Part shown: positions 1-11,263 of the stretch, piece after piece
Layout of the letters: each line of letters opens with the position of its first letter
Numbering within the stretch: position 1 is the first letter of the stretch
NCBI GenBank assembly: GCA_015146655.1
Contig: VKHL01000046.1
Location: 1 to 64,000, forward strand
Direction: 5' to 3'
From: Ochromonas danica
Taxonomy: Eukaryota; Sar; Chrysophyceae; Chromulinales; Chromulinaceae
Length of the DNA: 64,000 bases
Position numbers and translations under genes: made by a program
The notes under the pieces: model-generated
Told to the model about the DNA's origin: nothing
The model's database searches: none
Seen by the model: the letters and a program-made list of their open reading frames with translations, nothing else

Positions 1-23
1 AGAGTGTTGAGTGTTAGCTATTG

Positions 24-305
24 TTATGGTGTGTGGTAAGCTAATATGTAATACAGCAGGAATAACTTCCTGCCACAAAGGGCTTCTTTGATTGGACTCT
101 CTTCCACTTCAAATGGTCTTTTACTCGTCAGTGATGGTGATGAGGACTCTGATGACGCTGACGGCGACTGACTCTTCATTCTCGTAGCATAGCCAAATAG
201 AGGCTCTGGTATGTTGTAGGAACTACCTGATGATCTAATTGATGTCAGAAACTGACCAAGATTCACTCTATTGAATCTATTCTCAATTAGCACCTTTCCT
301 TCCAT
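24..305 (-). CDS. Small hypothetical protein, 93 aa
   Basis: An uninterrupted 93-codon frame opens with ATG at 305, near the window edge. The middle is serine-rich and is followed by a short charged stretch (KRPFEVEESPIKEAL). The last residues are hydrophobic and may not be genuine coding sequence, because no splice donor was found that would replace them. I recognise no family. It lies head to head with the NTF2-like gene that starts at 761, which fits the divergent layout seen throughout this window. It could be a real small gene or a chance frame. Confidence 0.35.
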   Translation of the reverse strand: MEGKVLIENRFNRVNLGQFLTSIRSSGSSYNIPEPLFGYATRMKSQSPSASSESSSPSLTSKRPFEVEESPIKEALCGRKLFLLYYILAYHTP

Positions 306-760
306 TGAATGGACCAGCCCACAGATAGTGATTTGATTTATCGCTCATCTGCCAGAACTGAATTAAAATGTTAGAAATACACAAACCTTGTCAAACCCTC
401 TGTTGACTGAATGATCTCTTTAATTTTAATTCAATTCTGAATCAATCTACTTGTTTAACTGTGGTCAAATATAGATAGATTTCAACAAGAATATCTAACA
501 AAGGATAGGATTGAATATGCTACAGTAACATAACTGACGTATACATATTCTCATTGAATCATCGACTGACTGATGATTAAGAAATTATTATGTTGCGTGA
601 AAGTAAATGAGAATGGCATTCGTGATGGACCGCTGGCAGTCACAGTCAGCAATCACACCAGCACGGAACTGGCAGAGCGACCAGACTGCTTTCCATTCTT
701 TCCCCATCCCATTTTCAATCATTGTCCTTCTACTTTCCTCTTCTCTCTTTTTGTTCAACC
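306..760. promoter_or_regulatory. Divergent intergenic region
   Basis: This is 455 bases between two divergent starts. It is AT-rich with no convincing coding signal; short frames here overlap each other and lack splice context. A TGACGT hexamer lies at about 535-540. No TATA box was identified with confidence. Confidence 0.4.
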
Positions 761-1675
761 ATGATTCCCTGGGAAAGCTTTGCAGAGGATGAAGAATTTC
801 GTGAGCTGATGATGGATTTCAATTCTTCCACAAGTACGGACACAACCAACAATGCCTTTCCATTGGGGGGTTCTTCGTCAGATGATGGTGATCTTACCTC
901 TTTTGCTCTTTTAACAAGCTCCTCTGATTGTTCATTAGTGGAGAAAAAAGTCAATCGTCCCTCCAAGAAAGCAGGCAAAGTGAGCAAAAGGACAAAACAG
1001 ACTTTCCTCCGAGAAGAACATCTCAATGGAGAAGTTGTCCTCGTCTCTGCACGTCCCAAAGGATTCCCCACGTTTGATCGTAGTAATTTTCTAGTGCATC
1101 TTCCCATCTTCATTGCAAAATGCAAAAACACGGGTGACCTTCAGAAGTTGGAAAATGTACTGACCTCTCGTGCTGCCAAGGATTGTGTGGTGGTTACCCC
1201 GCGATATCCCCAAGGAATGTCAGGCATTCAGCGAATAGTGGATGTCTATAATACTCTGCAAGCGTACTTCCCGGACACAATAACATGTGTGACTTCGATT
1301 TCTTGTTGGGGGAATGAGATTCGTGCCGCCTATGCCTTCAAGAAGACAGACTCAGTCAGAATTACGAAGTTGGCGCAATTACAATTTCCTGATGAAATTT
1401 CTAAAATTCTTAACAACCGATTGAGGTATATACGAAGAATGGATTTGTCGAAGAAGACCCCAGCGGAGATAGAGAGGTTAAATGCTTTAGTCTCCTCTGA
1501 TCAACTGCTGACAGTGCATGGAGGAGGCACAATGAAGATTCGCTTCGATGATAACAAAAGAATTATTCGCTTTGAAACAACGATCCAATTTTTTGATATT
1601 CTTCCTTGTCCTTTCGATGAAGATGGTGTGGATGATGAAGATTTACCGTTTGTGAAGGGAGAGAAAGGTCTTTGA
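761..1675 (+). CDS. Putative NTF2-like family protein A, 304 aa, single exon
   Basis: The start is the ATG at 761; the same frame extends upstream only through a TTG. The first 60 residues are acidic and serine-rich, beginning MIPWESFAEDEEF. A basic stretch follows (RPSKKAGKVSKRTKQ, about residues 67-85) that could be a nuclear localisation signal. Residues about 95-215 form a compact alpha/beta domain whose spacing (helix, a DCVVVTP strand, then CVTSI) suggests an NTF2/SnoaL-like fold; this is inference from pattern only. It is clearly paralogous to the convergent gene at 2088-3190: both share FLREEHLNGEVV or FFREMRQGNGEVV, then KGFPTFDRSNFLVHLP or LGFPSFSKTNFLLYLP. The function is unknown. 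The acidic N-terminus plus basic patch would fit a nuclear regulator. Confidence 0.75.
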   Translation: MIPWESFAEDEEFRELMMDFNSSTSTDTTNNAFPLGGSSSDDGDLTSFALLTSSSDCSLVEKKVNRPSKKAGKVSKRTKQTFLREEHLNGEVVLVSARPKGFPTFDRSNFLVHLPIFIAKCKNTGDLQKLENVLTSRAAKDCVVVTPRYPQGMSGIQRIVDVYNTLQAYFPDTITCVTSISCWGNEIRAAYAFKKTDSVRITKLAQLQFPDEISKILNNRLRYIRRMDLSKKTPAEIERLNALVSSDQLLTVHGGGTMKIRFDDNKRIIRFETTIQFFDILPCPFDEDGVDDEDLPFVKGEKGL

Positions 1676-2087
1676 TATTGATCGCGCATTTCTGTTTGTT
1701 TTTTTTGTTTGTATTTTAGTATTAGAGCACACGCTGGCAAGTGCGTTAGAAAGAAAGTTTTGAAGTCACTACTGCGTGATTGTGCTGGGGCCAAGGTGCC
1801 CTGCGTATGCATTTCAAAGATGACAAACATAGCATTTTGTTACATTATTACTAGTATTAAGCGGACCATATCCTCTAACTTGCAGTGTCAATAATAGACA
1901 CACTGATGATGTAGAACTGTTCACATACAATTACCATATGACTTTGCGTGGTTAATTGTGTACTTTTAATTCTCGTTAATTCGATCCCTTTGAACTTGGC
2001 CACTAATGATGCGATCATAACACGCCTTCACTTGGCCTAAAACATAACCATGAGGATTGTTGGTCAGGACAGCTAGTCCTCAGATGA
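1676..2087. other. Convergent intergenic region
   Basis: These 412 bases separate the 3' ends of the two paralogues. No conserved coding signal, RNA gene or repeat was seen. A T-rich run just after the first stop is a plausible 3' UTR. Confidence 0.5.
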
Positions 2088-3190
2088 TCATTCCTCTTCC
2101 TCGATTACTGGTTCAGCCGATGTTAGCGTATAGGTGATTTCAAATCTTTCAATGGCTTTGTCACTATCCAGAATCAGTTTAATGCATCCATTCCCTGTCA
2201 GATTTAAGTTCGTGGTAGACATTATTAACTCTCGCATGGATTCGATCTCTTGAGGAGATTTGCCATTCTTCTCCATCATTTGGAAGATTCTCTCGCGGCT
2301 TGAGCGAAATTCAGGTTCTATTAGCTTTCCATCCTCGGTTATCTTGATATGTTCATGTAGATTAGAAATCATTGTTCCTTTGAACGCAAAGGCTGATTTA
2401 ATTTCAGCATTTGTAGCTGTAATAGACGTAACACAGCAGAGAGCATCAGGATGATAAGCTTGAATCGATTGATAGAAGCGTGTGATATAGTCAGCTCCTA
2501 GTAGACCAGCCTCTCTATATGGTACCATAACTACACAGTCTGGATGAGCGCGTTGCAGGAAGATATCTTTCATCTTCTTGAAATCTCCAGAATTCATGCA
2601 TTTTGATATGACCGTTGGTAGATAAAGAAGGAAATTGGTTTTACTAAAAGATGGGAAGCCTAAAGGTTTTGTGTTTATCATGACAACTTCACCATTGCCT
2701 TGCCGCATTTCACGAAAGAAAGGTTGCCGAGCTTTCCTGGTCGTCCTTGTCACACGTGATCGTTTAGAAGAGGAATGACCACCAGAAGAGCGATTGGTAG
2801 TGGAAGAGGAGGAGGAAACAAAAGAAGGGTGAGGTTGAGCAGTGTTGGCAAATGATTGATGGGGATTGTTATCAACAGTTGGATTGGATATGACAACTGC
2901 ATTGTCAGAGGAGACATAATATGGGTTATTTGGCGGTGTTGATTCTATTGTAGCTAGCAATTGTTCGGATGGCTTAGTTTGTCCTAACAAAACAGTGTCA
3001 GCGGTTTGTCAGACAACGTCAGCGGATTGTTGGAAAGATGTTGTCTGAAGTACTCACCGTCCAGACGATGATCATCCACGTCATCTACTGTGATCTCATC
3101 CCAATAAGACAAGGCTTCATCTAGATCCTTATCTAACAAGTCATCAGAAAAGACATCAAGAAAATCTTCTTCCAGAGCTAATGTCTCCAT
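2088..3190 (-). CDS. Putative NTF2-like family protein B, 342 aa, two exons
   Basis: Exons are 3190-3058 and 2983-2088. The 74-base intron starts GTGAGT and ends TTTTGTTAG, and joining the exons keeps phase (HRLDG|QTKPSE). The N-terminus is acidic (METLALEEDFLDVFSDDLLDKD). A Ser/Thr-rich linker and a basic patch (SKRSRVTRTTRKARQ) precede the same conserved domain as the gene at 761-1675. The two genes are tail-to-tail paralogues with well-diverged sequences, so the duplication is not recent. Paralogue A has no matching intron, so one copy gained or lost it. The domain fold (NTF2-like) and role are inferred only. Confidence 0.78.
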
Positions 3191-3499
3191 TCTTCTCGTT
3201 GTTGTCTTACAAGTCAGTCAATTGTCGACTATTGTCCATTGCGTGGGGTTGAACAATTTGGTGCAACTACAGAGAGTCGTTTGGAAGGGTATTAACTCGC
3301 ATTTTCAGTCTTTTGACAGTGTGTCAGTGAGATTTCCCCCTCTCTTTGTCAAAGCGGTGCTGTGCATCGTCAGCAGAGAGCAGCGGTGGGGGTGGAATGA
3401 CGACAGAGAGCCATCATGACATATGACATCTACTAGTCTATACTGTAACAAGACAATAAGGCAAATCCACACTTTCCACTCCAAGTGAACTAAGAAAGA
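3191..3499. promoter_or_regulatory. Divergent promoter region
   Basis: These 309 bases separate the starts of the NTF2-like gene B and the DUF4079 gene. Short frames inside it have no support. No shared promoter element of the kinds seen elsewhere in the window was found. Confidence 0.4.
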
Positions 3500-4644
3500 A
3501 TGGCAAGACAAGGTCTAGGGTGTTCATTCTTTCTGTTGTTATTACTGCTTGTACTTTGTATGGATTTCGTCTTTTCGTATCAATGGATGAGAACAAATTC
3601 TGCTTTGTTACCACGATGTCAAAGACATGTTAATATAGGTCATCCTTCATGTCATCAGATCTTTCTTTCTTCTGAGAATATGGTAGAGGAACCTTCTTTC
3701 TATCATCCTGTTAGTCAATCACCAGAACCAATACAACAACAATCAAATACGAAGGAGACGAAGTTGAACGTGTTATTGTCAGAGAAGGTCATCACCATGA
3801 CGACTGCGCTCTCTATCCTTTCCTCCTTTATCTTTTCCTCCTCTGCTTGGGCTGTGGATGGAGATCTGTCATCAGCATCAGCAGTCTACAATCCATTGGT
3901 TGGAAGAACCGCTTCACTTATCCATCCAGCTACCAATATCTTCCTCTTTGGTGTCTCGCTGTACTCTGCTTATCTAGGATATAAGACACGCCGTCTAAGA
4001 AGTTTAGGTGAAGAGATTAAAGAAGTAAGCAATCGCTTGCCTGTCTTAGCATCAACTCCTTCGCGCTTCCCTTTGGCAGATGTGAAGAATGCGATCTCTC
4101 AAGAGATTACCAAACTTACCGTCAAGAGTGAGAATGAAGAGAATCGGTCTAACAATGACCGTCAGATCAGAATCTTAGAGAATGATCTTCATTTATTGGA
4201 AAAGGCACAACCATTAGAGGAAAGGTATAAGCAACTATTGGCGGAGCGGAAAAGCTTGCAAGGGGCTAATTTGAAAGAGAAGCATTATAATGTAGGGTCT
4301 CTCTTACTGGGTGCTGGTGTCTCGATATCCTTCTTTGGTGCCTTGAATACGTATTGGAGTACTGGAGAGATCTTTCCTGATGTACATCTCTTCGTTGGTA
4401 TGGCGATCACAATTTTGTGGGCATGTGAGTGTCCTTTTCTTTCACTCGAAGTGCTTCTTTGTTTGATTGTTATGATTGGTGTCTCCTAGTGGCTGCTGCT
4501 TTAGTGCCTTACATGCAACGTGGCAATGGAGTTGCGCGCACTGCACACATTGGCCTGAATACATTGAATTTGGTTCTGTTCACCTGTCAGATTCCCACAG
4601 GATTTGACATTGTGCAAGAAGTTTGGAAGAACACAGCCTGGTAG
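3500..4644 (+). CDS. DUF4079-family plastid membrane protein, 359 aa, two exons
   Basis: Exons are 3500-4424 and 4490-4644, with a 65-base GTGAGT...CTCCTAG intron; the join reads ILWA-LAAALVPYMQRGN. The C-terminal third (about residues 265-355) matches the plant and cyanobacterial DUF4079 pattern: HYNVGSLLLGAG, a loop, HLFVGMAITILWALAAALVPYMQRGNG in two adjacent blocks, then ARTAHIGLNT. An earlier block has SLIHPATNIFLFG. The N-terminus is a strong signal peptide (SFFLLLLLLVLCMDFVFS) followed by a Ser/basic transit-like stretch, as expected for import across the four membranes of a complex plastid. A second hydrophobic run ending SSSAWAVDG looks like a thylakoid-type AxA cleavage site. A charged coiled-coil insert (about residues 165-260) separates the two membrane parts. 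The molecular role of the family is not known to me. Confidence 0.8.
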
Positions 4645-4987
4645 GTTTGATGACTTGTATTAATCAAGATGCCATTGTCCTCATCCACTCTTCTTTGGTT
4701 AGGCCTTGATAAAATAAGGGAAGGAGCGATTGAGTTTTGCAATTTATTATTGATAGTTTGAGAAAATCGTCATTGCTTTGCGTGAATAAAGAGAGAAAAG
4801 GATCTTTGTATGACAGTTTTGATCCATTGGTCATTTTGTTGACTCTCCGCATAGAGCTGCCATGCTTTGTCGAAGTCTCTTTGTTTTAAACTGATAAACA
4901 ATTCCCCCTCACGGGCTAATCATCTCGTCGCCTTGAAGGCAACTTTTTCTCTCGAACTATCTTACTTACAAGGTGGTGGAGGTATTT
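4645..4987. other. Convergent intergenic region
   Basis: These 343 bases lie between two convergent stops. An AATAAA motif near 4786 could serve as a polyadenylation signal. Nothing else recognisable was seen. Confidence 0.45.
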
Positions 4988-7900
4988 CTAAATAATGCTA
5001 TTCTGTGTTCGACTATTGGAGGAAAGCATATAGCAACGATAGCCTGCGCTGACCGCACCCACCAATCCGAGATAACGAACACAGTCGATGCTTCCACCAA
5101 TGATCGACGCCATACTCACAATGGCTAACACGAAAACCACTTCTTGTGTCACACCTTGCGATTTGGTCATGGATGCATAGATGGCAGGGAACGGCAATAT
5201 AGCCAATACAGCATTGAGGATGGAGAGATAAGGAGTGTTATTAACCCAAATGGAAACTTCCTCGTCCCATCCAAAGATGCTATAGGGCGCAACTCCCGCC
5301 ACGGTGATGCCATCGCCTAGGCCACGTAAGAAGATATTATAGACTGCCGAGCCATACCACCAAGCAGTACATACTATCGCCCAAACAGCCAAGGGGTGGA
5401 GACGATAAGGAAGGAATGAAGCATCTTCACAGAGCAAGAGAAGAGCGATGACAGGGAATAGAACGTCATTGTCAATGGAAGAGATCTGATACACAACAAC
5501 AAGAAGTGTCCACACCAGTGACAACAAAGCCAACAGAAGAATAAGAGAAATCTCTCCATATTTACTAGGCATGGCATGTGTACTGCGCTGCCCTCGAATC
5601 AAGGCTAAAACTTCCTGTGCTCGAAAGCTGCCACAAGTCATGGCGGAGTTAGCAATTGTAGACCAGATAATCCCATGATGTAATGCTGGTGGATATTTCA
5701 GAGCCATGCTCATCATTAACGCCAAAAACGGCCAAGTAACAGCTGCAGCCAGCACATAAGGGAAGAATGGATGACGGAAGCGATCATTTGATGAGCTCCA
5801 CATCACCGTAAAAGTATTCGTGGCTTTACCAAGATAGAGAGCAATAAAAGGAAAAGCACGAATATCATGACTAATGTGCAAGATACTAGAAACAGAATTG
5901 GAAGGGAGAGCCCATGATAGCATAGCCTTGGTTGATGCAAAGCTGTATAGTAAGGAGTAGACCAAGCAATTCATCGTGTCAACAACAGGAATGACCTTTG
6001 ACCAAGCAATCACTGTCATGGCTGAAGACAAAATCATGAAGACAAAGGAATGATCGTCATTTGTTGATGGTGTAGTAGAAGAGAATCTGGACAATGTCAA
6101 AGATCCAAAGCCTTCGAAGGAGGTGATCAACAGCGCCACCCCACTTGCAAAGAAGGCACTATCATAACAGTTGAGCATGAATCAAAATTACCACTTCACA
6201 GATAATGCATTTCGAATTCATTTTTCTTACCTTCTCCATAGCCGTGCACTCCGATAGAAGACCAGCAAGATCGAGCTCATGAAGATGCACCATAAAGCTG
6301 TGATACAACACATCACTTGGAACAGTGTGGCGGACTTATTTAAGGAAGCTTCTAAAATCATCTTTGCCACGGTTGGGCCAAAATAATAAATAGAGAGAGT
6401 ATTCAAGCACACCAGGAAGGCAATTTGTCCGGGCGACAAGGAAACGTGAGCTGCACTGGGCTTGACTCCTTCAACATTCCCTTGGAAAGAAAGCTTTTCA
6501 AATCCATCCAGTGCATCTCGTCCGAAATACTCCACAAGTTGCATGAGGAAGGGTAAGATTGTGGTGATAACAACAAATCCAAAGGAGGCAATATCCCATG
6601 AGGACCAATGCACATAATGTAGAAGTTTAAACAACTGCACCCCAATGACAAGAAGACTAACAACCATCGGAACCACTCGCTTTCGATACAATTTGTAGGC
6701 GACATAGGAGAGTATTGAAGATGTCGTAAAGAAGAAGAAATCAGGATAAATGTCCTGCTTTATCAATTCAAAAGTATCCCATCGCTATTGCAGGCATACA
6801 TTAAGCAAAAATCAAAACCATGAATGCTCACACCTTATAGACGGATTAACTCACCTGTTCCATGACCATCAGTTCAAATGAGGCGATGATTAAAGACAAG
6901 GCAATGAATGCCAAAGAGAAAAACTTCCTTCTGTCATCATAAGCCGTCATATTACTACCCAAGTCACTGCTGTCTACATTTCCTAACAAGCCAACCCTAT
7001 CATGCTGTAGACCTTTGCAAAAGTCAAGTGTGACTGGTAATAGAGTATAAAAGACCGTAATGATAATTAAAATATGACTAAAATCTTTCATGGTAAGGTC
7101 AATATGCCATGTCCAGGTAAAGGCAATGGTATATAAGGTACGCTTGAAAATCGACAGAAGGACTTTAAGCAAAGCGAGAGAAGAAAGAAGTGCCAAGATC
7201 AATTGATGGCTGAGAGACCACTTCTGGAAGTAGAGTTCACCTAACATAACCGCACCAAATAATGCAAAAGGAAAACTGTCGTCCGATAAACCAATCAATA
7301 ATCCTAACAAAGAAGCCACTAATCCCACAGAAATAGCCATTGCAACACGATTGACAGCAATCCAAAACCCTTCCACCTTCACTCCATCTTGTTCCTCTAA
7401 TGCTTGATATTGCTGAGCTTTACGAATAAAGAAGATAGACAAGTGAACTGCCAATACACAACCTCTTAGAACGTATTCAGACAGAGGGTCACCCAATCCT
7501 CCAAATTCGCGCAAGTCATCACATATAGGATGATCTAATATTGACAACGAATATAATACAATAGCTGCCAATAAGATATGATCCCAATAGGGACTAAGCT
7601 CAACAGACTGTGATGAAGTTTCTTTGCGACCTTCTTCTTTGACATGACTCTTATAACAGACAATCATTACAATACAAGGTAAGAGAATAGCTTGAGCAAA
7701 GCTTGAAGCTGATCTTCGTGTAATACCAAGGACATTATGATGTAATGCTATATGTACAAGAGGTGAGATGACAAGTGGTACAAAATATCCACTGACAACA
7801 GGTTGACGTGGTAATAGGACAGTCTCTGCAATAGATGGTTTCTTTCCTACTCTCATACTACTACCACTACTACTACCACCTGAAACAACTTCTCGTACAA

Positions 7901-8617
7901 AGAGTGTCCTTGGACGACATAGGAAATAATAATAAATTGCATAGACAATAGTGAAAGAAGTAGGTAAATCTAATTCTTCAATCTCTTGACATAGAAAGAT
8001 AGCAATAATAGTAGCAGCTAGAAGAGGTATAGTCATGAAGAAGATACGATTGAAGAAGAGAGTCATTGGACTGAAATCTTCCCAGGCCATGTTGAAGTGA
8101 GAGATCGTATGCCAAAATGTGAGGAAGACAAGTAGAGCATAGACAGGCAAAAAACTGAAATTCAACCAAGATTGACGTACTTCATTTAGAAGAGTTGACA
8201 TCATGATAATAGTGAAAATCAGTAATGTTAATCCTATGCAGATGATTGTTATCTAGTCCCATATATACATACAAACACATATCAAATCAAAATGATGATA
8301 ATTTGACTGACCAGACCAGTGAACAAGAAGAAAAGGGAAAGGATTACCTCAGGTAATTGAATAAGATCAAAAAGATAACAGACAATGCCTCCTAACGAAA
8401 GTGCTAATAATCCTATTCGACCACAGAGATAGATTAAGATTAGGAAAGGGAGAAGAAGTGCCCAAAATGCTGTCGAACGCAATTGTTGGATAGAAGCACG
8501 TGCTTTGTCTTGAAGGCCATCAGAAAGGGGCAGCTTCAAATCATTCTTGCTTTTAGAAGATGAAGAGATACTCTCTGATTGAGAGGTGGAAGAGGTCCCT
8601 CTCGCTACTCTTTTCAT
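4988..8617 (-). CDS. Large polytopic membrane protein of unknown family, 1142 aa, four exons
   Basis: Exons are 8617-8312, 8252-6855, 6784-6231 and 6158-4988; the introns are 59-76 bases, and each begins GT and ends AG. All joins keep phase (FTGL|ITIICIG, VMEQ|RWDTFEL, RLWR-S-AFFASG). The N-terminal 45 residues are polar and Ser/Lys-rich and probably cytosolic. The remainder is almost entirely hydrophobic segments with short loops, roughly two dozen potential membrane helices by eye. A Ser/Gly-rich loop (SGGSSSGSSMRVGKK) lies near residue 220. I recognise no transporter, glycosyltransferase or GPI-pathway signature. The very high helix count and lack of conserved charged motifs make any functional call unsafe. 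It is head to head (129 bases) with the secreted hydrolase-like gene. Confidence 0.75.
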
Positions 8618-8746
8618 TCTTTCTTATTTTTCTCTCACTTGCCAACTGTGGCAAAAGGAAGGGGAAAATAGCACAATTCCTTAATTTATCGATATAAGTA
8701 AATACATAAAGATTTCATCATAGTCTTATCATGATGTGGCGATAAA

Positions 8747-10108
8747 ATGATTCCACGGAAGATACTACTGGCTATTCTTATTGCTTTATTCTGTTGGAAG
8801 AGCTTAGGAGTATCTAATAATAGCGGGAAGAAGCCAAAGTCCAAACCTAAACCTGTTGATCGTGTATCTCCTCCCCAACCTGCATCCACATGTTCCCTCT
8901 CAAGCAAAGGAGATGGCAAGATGGTGCTGGAGGGATATGACATGGAGATCTATTGGAAATCACCTTATCGAGTGAATGGATGCCCTCGTGGTATAGTTGT
9001 GGCTCTACTTCCCTGTGGATACAATGGATTGGAGTGGTGGGGTCAACCAACATCGCGGACAGCAGGAGAAGGGCAGAACAAGAACAAACTTGATAGTGCT
9101 GTTGGGAGTAAGAGCAATGATGAATTGACAAAGCTTGCTTCTTCTTGGGCCTTGCCAGTGGAAAGTCGCATCGCTCGTCATCTGCTTCAAGCAGGTTACA
9201 CTGTCCTCTCTCTGGCCCCATACACGAATCGAAAGAAGAATAAATGCTGGCATGAGCAAGATCTACCCTACATCTCTCATGCAGTTCAACGAATAGTATC
9301 TCAGTATAGTATTGTCACACATCATCACCCCACCATTGGTCCTTCTGCTTCTACCACAGCATCAAGTATTTCTAAACTTCCTGTTTTCGCATTGGGTGTT
9401 TTCAAGGCAGGCTTCTTCCTAGGCATGCATGCTTCCACTCTCTCACAGAAACATAACCTTACTCTCACAGGAGTTATTATTATGAACAGTGGTATTTGGC
9501 ATAGTGACTACAGTAGTCATCCTTTCCCTCCTGTATGTTTTATTGATATGAATAGAAATAGTCAAGTGGCTTATCACAATGAGAAAGTGGTGGCGGATAT
9601 GGGAAAGCATGGACTACCTAGTGTTCACTATAGTAGCTGGCCATGGCCACTAAATGAGGAATACTTCGCTAATCAAGGGGTGTTAGATCGCAATGCTAGC
9701 AGAGTGTTGTATCAGACACTGCTTGCTGATGGACGCTATCTTTGGCCTGGTAGTGGCATCTTGATGGTAGATCCAACTTCCAATCTCTATGCTAAAGGAT
9801 TCAAGCAGGTGAGATGATCTCTCTTATAGCTTCCCTGGCCGTTGTTGTGCTGACACACGCACACGCACACTCTCTGTTGTAAGATGGTGAAATCACTGCT
9901 GCCAACCTATGTGGAAAAAGATGTGCTGAATGAGATGCATTCCCCTCTGTTACAAGTGATACGAATGGCTTATGGTCACCGAGAAACCAGTGATGAATTT
10001 ATTCGCGAGGTAAGGTCTGTAACCTGTTTCCCTCCTCTTGTCTGATCATAAAGCGTTTGTCACAATGTCCTCCAGATGACACAATGGTTGAGCAGTCTTT
10101 CCAAATAA
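8747..10108 (+). CDS. Secreted alpha/beta-hydrolase-like protein, 406 aa, three exons
   Basis: Exons are 8747-9808, 9884-10009 and 10076-10108, all in phase 0, the last encoding only 10 residues plus the stop. Residues 1-25 (MIPRKILLAILIALFCWKS) form a signal peptide and are followed by a Lys/Pro-rich linker. The body has features of an alpha/beta hydrolase: a strand plus oxyanion-type turn (GIVVALLPCGYNG), RHLLQAGYTVLSLAPYTN, and LPVFALGVFKAGFFLG where the nucleophile elbow would be expected. That elbow has no Ser, Cys or Asp in the usual position (GVFKAG), so the protein is either catalytically inactive or another fold. A late His sits in LPSVHYSSWPWP. Substrate is unknown. The stop overlaps an AATAAA. 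Confidence 0.7.
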
Positions 10109-10239
10109 AGCAATTTCTCAATACAATGTAAATACATTATTTTCTTAGTGAAATGCTTCCATCCAACAGATAGATAAGTTTCGTTGATTTTCTGTTATTT
10201 GTTTGGGAAGAAAAAGAAAATAGAAAATCGTGAATTGGG

Positions 10240-10970
10240 ATGTCTCGATGTCCTCACTGTCTTCAAGGAACTTGTAGAAAGCATCCATTACAAGATCATG
10301 GTGCACGAGCTGCTATGCTACAAAAGAAGGTAAATCTCTCCTAAACCACACAGTACTCCATAACCCTTCCACTAATAACTCTTCTTTCCACTCCCAGTTG
10401 AAAGAGTCATCCTTGAGCCCTTTCAATCCACAAAGTCTAATCGAAGCTGAAATTCAGCGATTGACAGCAAAGGCGAAAGGTACTCAAGAGTCAGAGAATG
10501 ATCTCTACCGCCGAGCTTTGGAAAAAGATCGAAAAGTTGTTCAGAATACTCTTCAATATAAAGACTCTTCCTCCTCCTCCACTAGAGATTCCTCATTATC
10601 TGGTCTGAATCCTGCTGTCTCTTCTCTCATGCAGCGTCACTTGGACAGTGAGGGGGAGGAAGAAGGTGAAGGAGGTCATAATAGGAAGAGTAAGAAGCGG
10701 AAGACTAGAAATAATAATAGTAGTGATGAAGAGAGTGAAGAAGATGACAGAAAGAAGAAGCATAAGAAAGAGAGTAAGAAGAAAAAGAAGAAATCAAGTA
10801 AGAAGGAGTCAAAGAAGAAAAAGAAGAAGAGCAGTGGTAGTAGTAGTAAACACAACAGTAGACGATACTCTGATGCCTCTTCCTCGTCATCCTGCTCCTC
10901 TGATAGTGAGAATGACAGTGATAATAATAGCAGTGGTAATGGGAAGAAGCAACAGGAGAAGGACCATTAA
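10240..10970 (+). CDS. Cys-motif and Lys/Ser-rich nuclear-type protein, 190 + 30 aa
   Basis: Exons are 10240-10329 and 10398-10970, giving 220 residues. The first exon encodes MSRCPHCLQGTCRKHPLQD, whose CxxC...C...H spacing could bind zinc. The second begins with a helical region (SLIEAEIQRLTAKAKG, then ENDLYRRALEKDRKVVQNTL). From about residue 105 the protein is low complexity: acidic runs, then alternating Lys and Ser clusters (KKHKKESKKKKKKSS), ending in an acidic Ser tail. This composition is typical of nuclear or RNA-associated proteins, but no named family is recognised. It is the second member of the only ++ tandem pair in the window, 131 bases after the previous stop. Confidence 0.7.
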
Positions 10971-11263
10971 TGGTCTGAAAGCATGTAAAGAAAAGCCAAT
11001 AATAAATAATAATAACAATAACAATGCTTGCACTGCAACATAGTAACAACTGAAAGTCATTACTGTAGACCTTTATAAACACATTCTTGCTATAACTTAA
11101 CGATGCCAGATCATCTGAACAAATCCAGACCAAATCGTCTCGATTTTCCTACTACCCCTAACTACACAAACCCCGCGCGACAAAGAAAAACACATCACAA
11201 ATGACAAACTACAAAAAAAATACAAAAGGTACACATTCTTCAGAAAAGAAGGGAGTGAACAGT

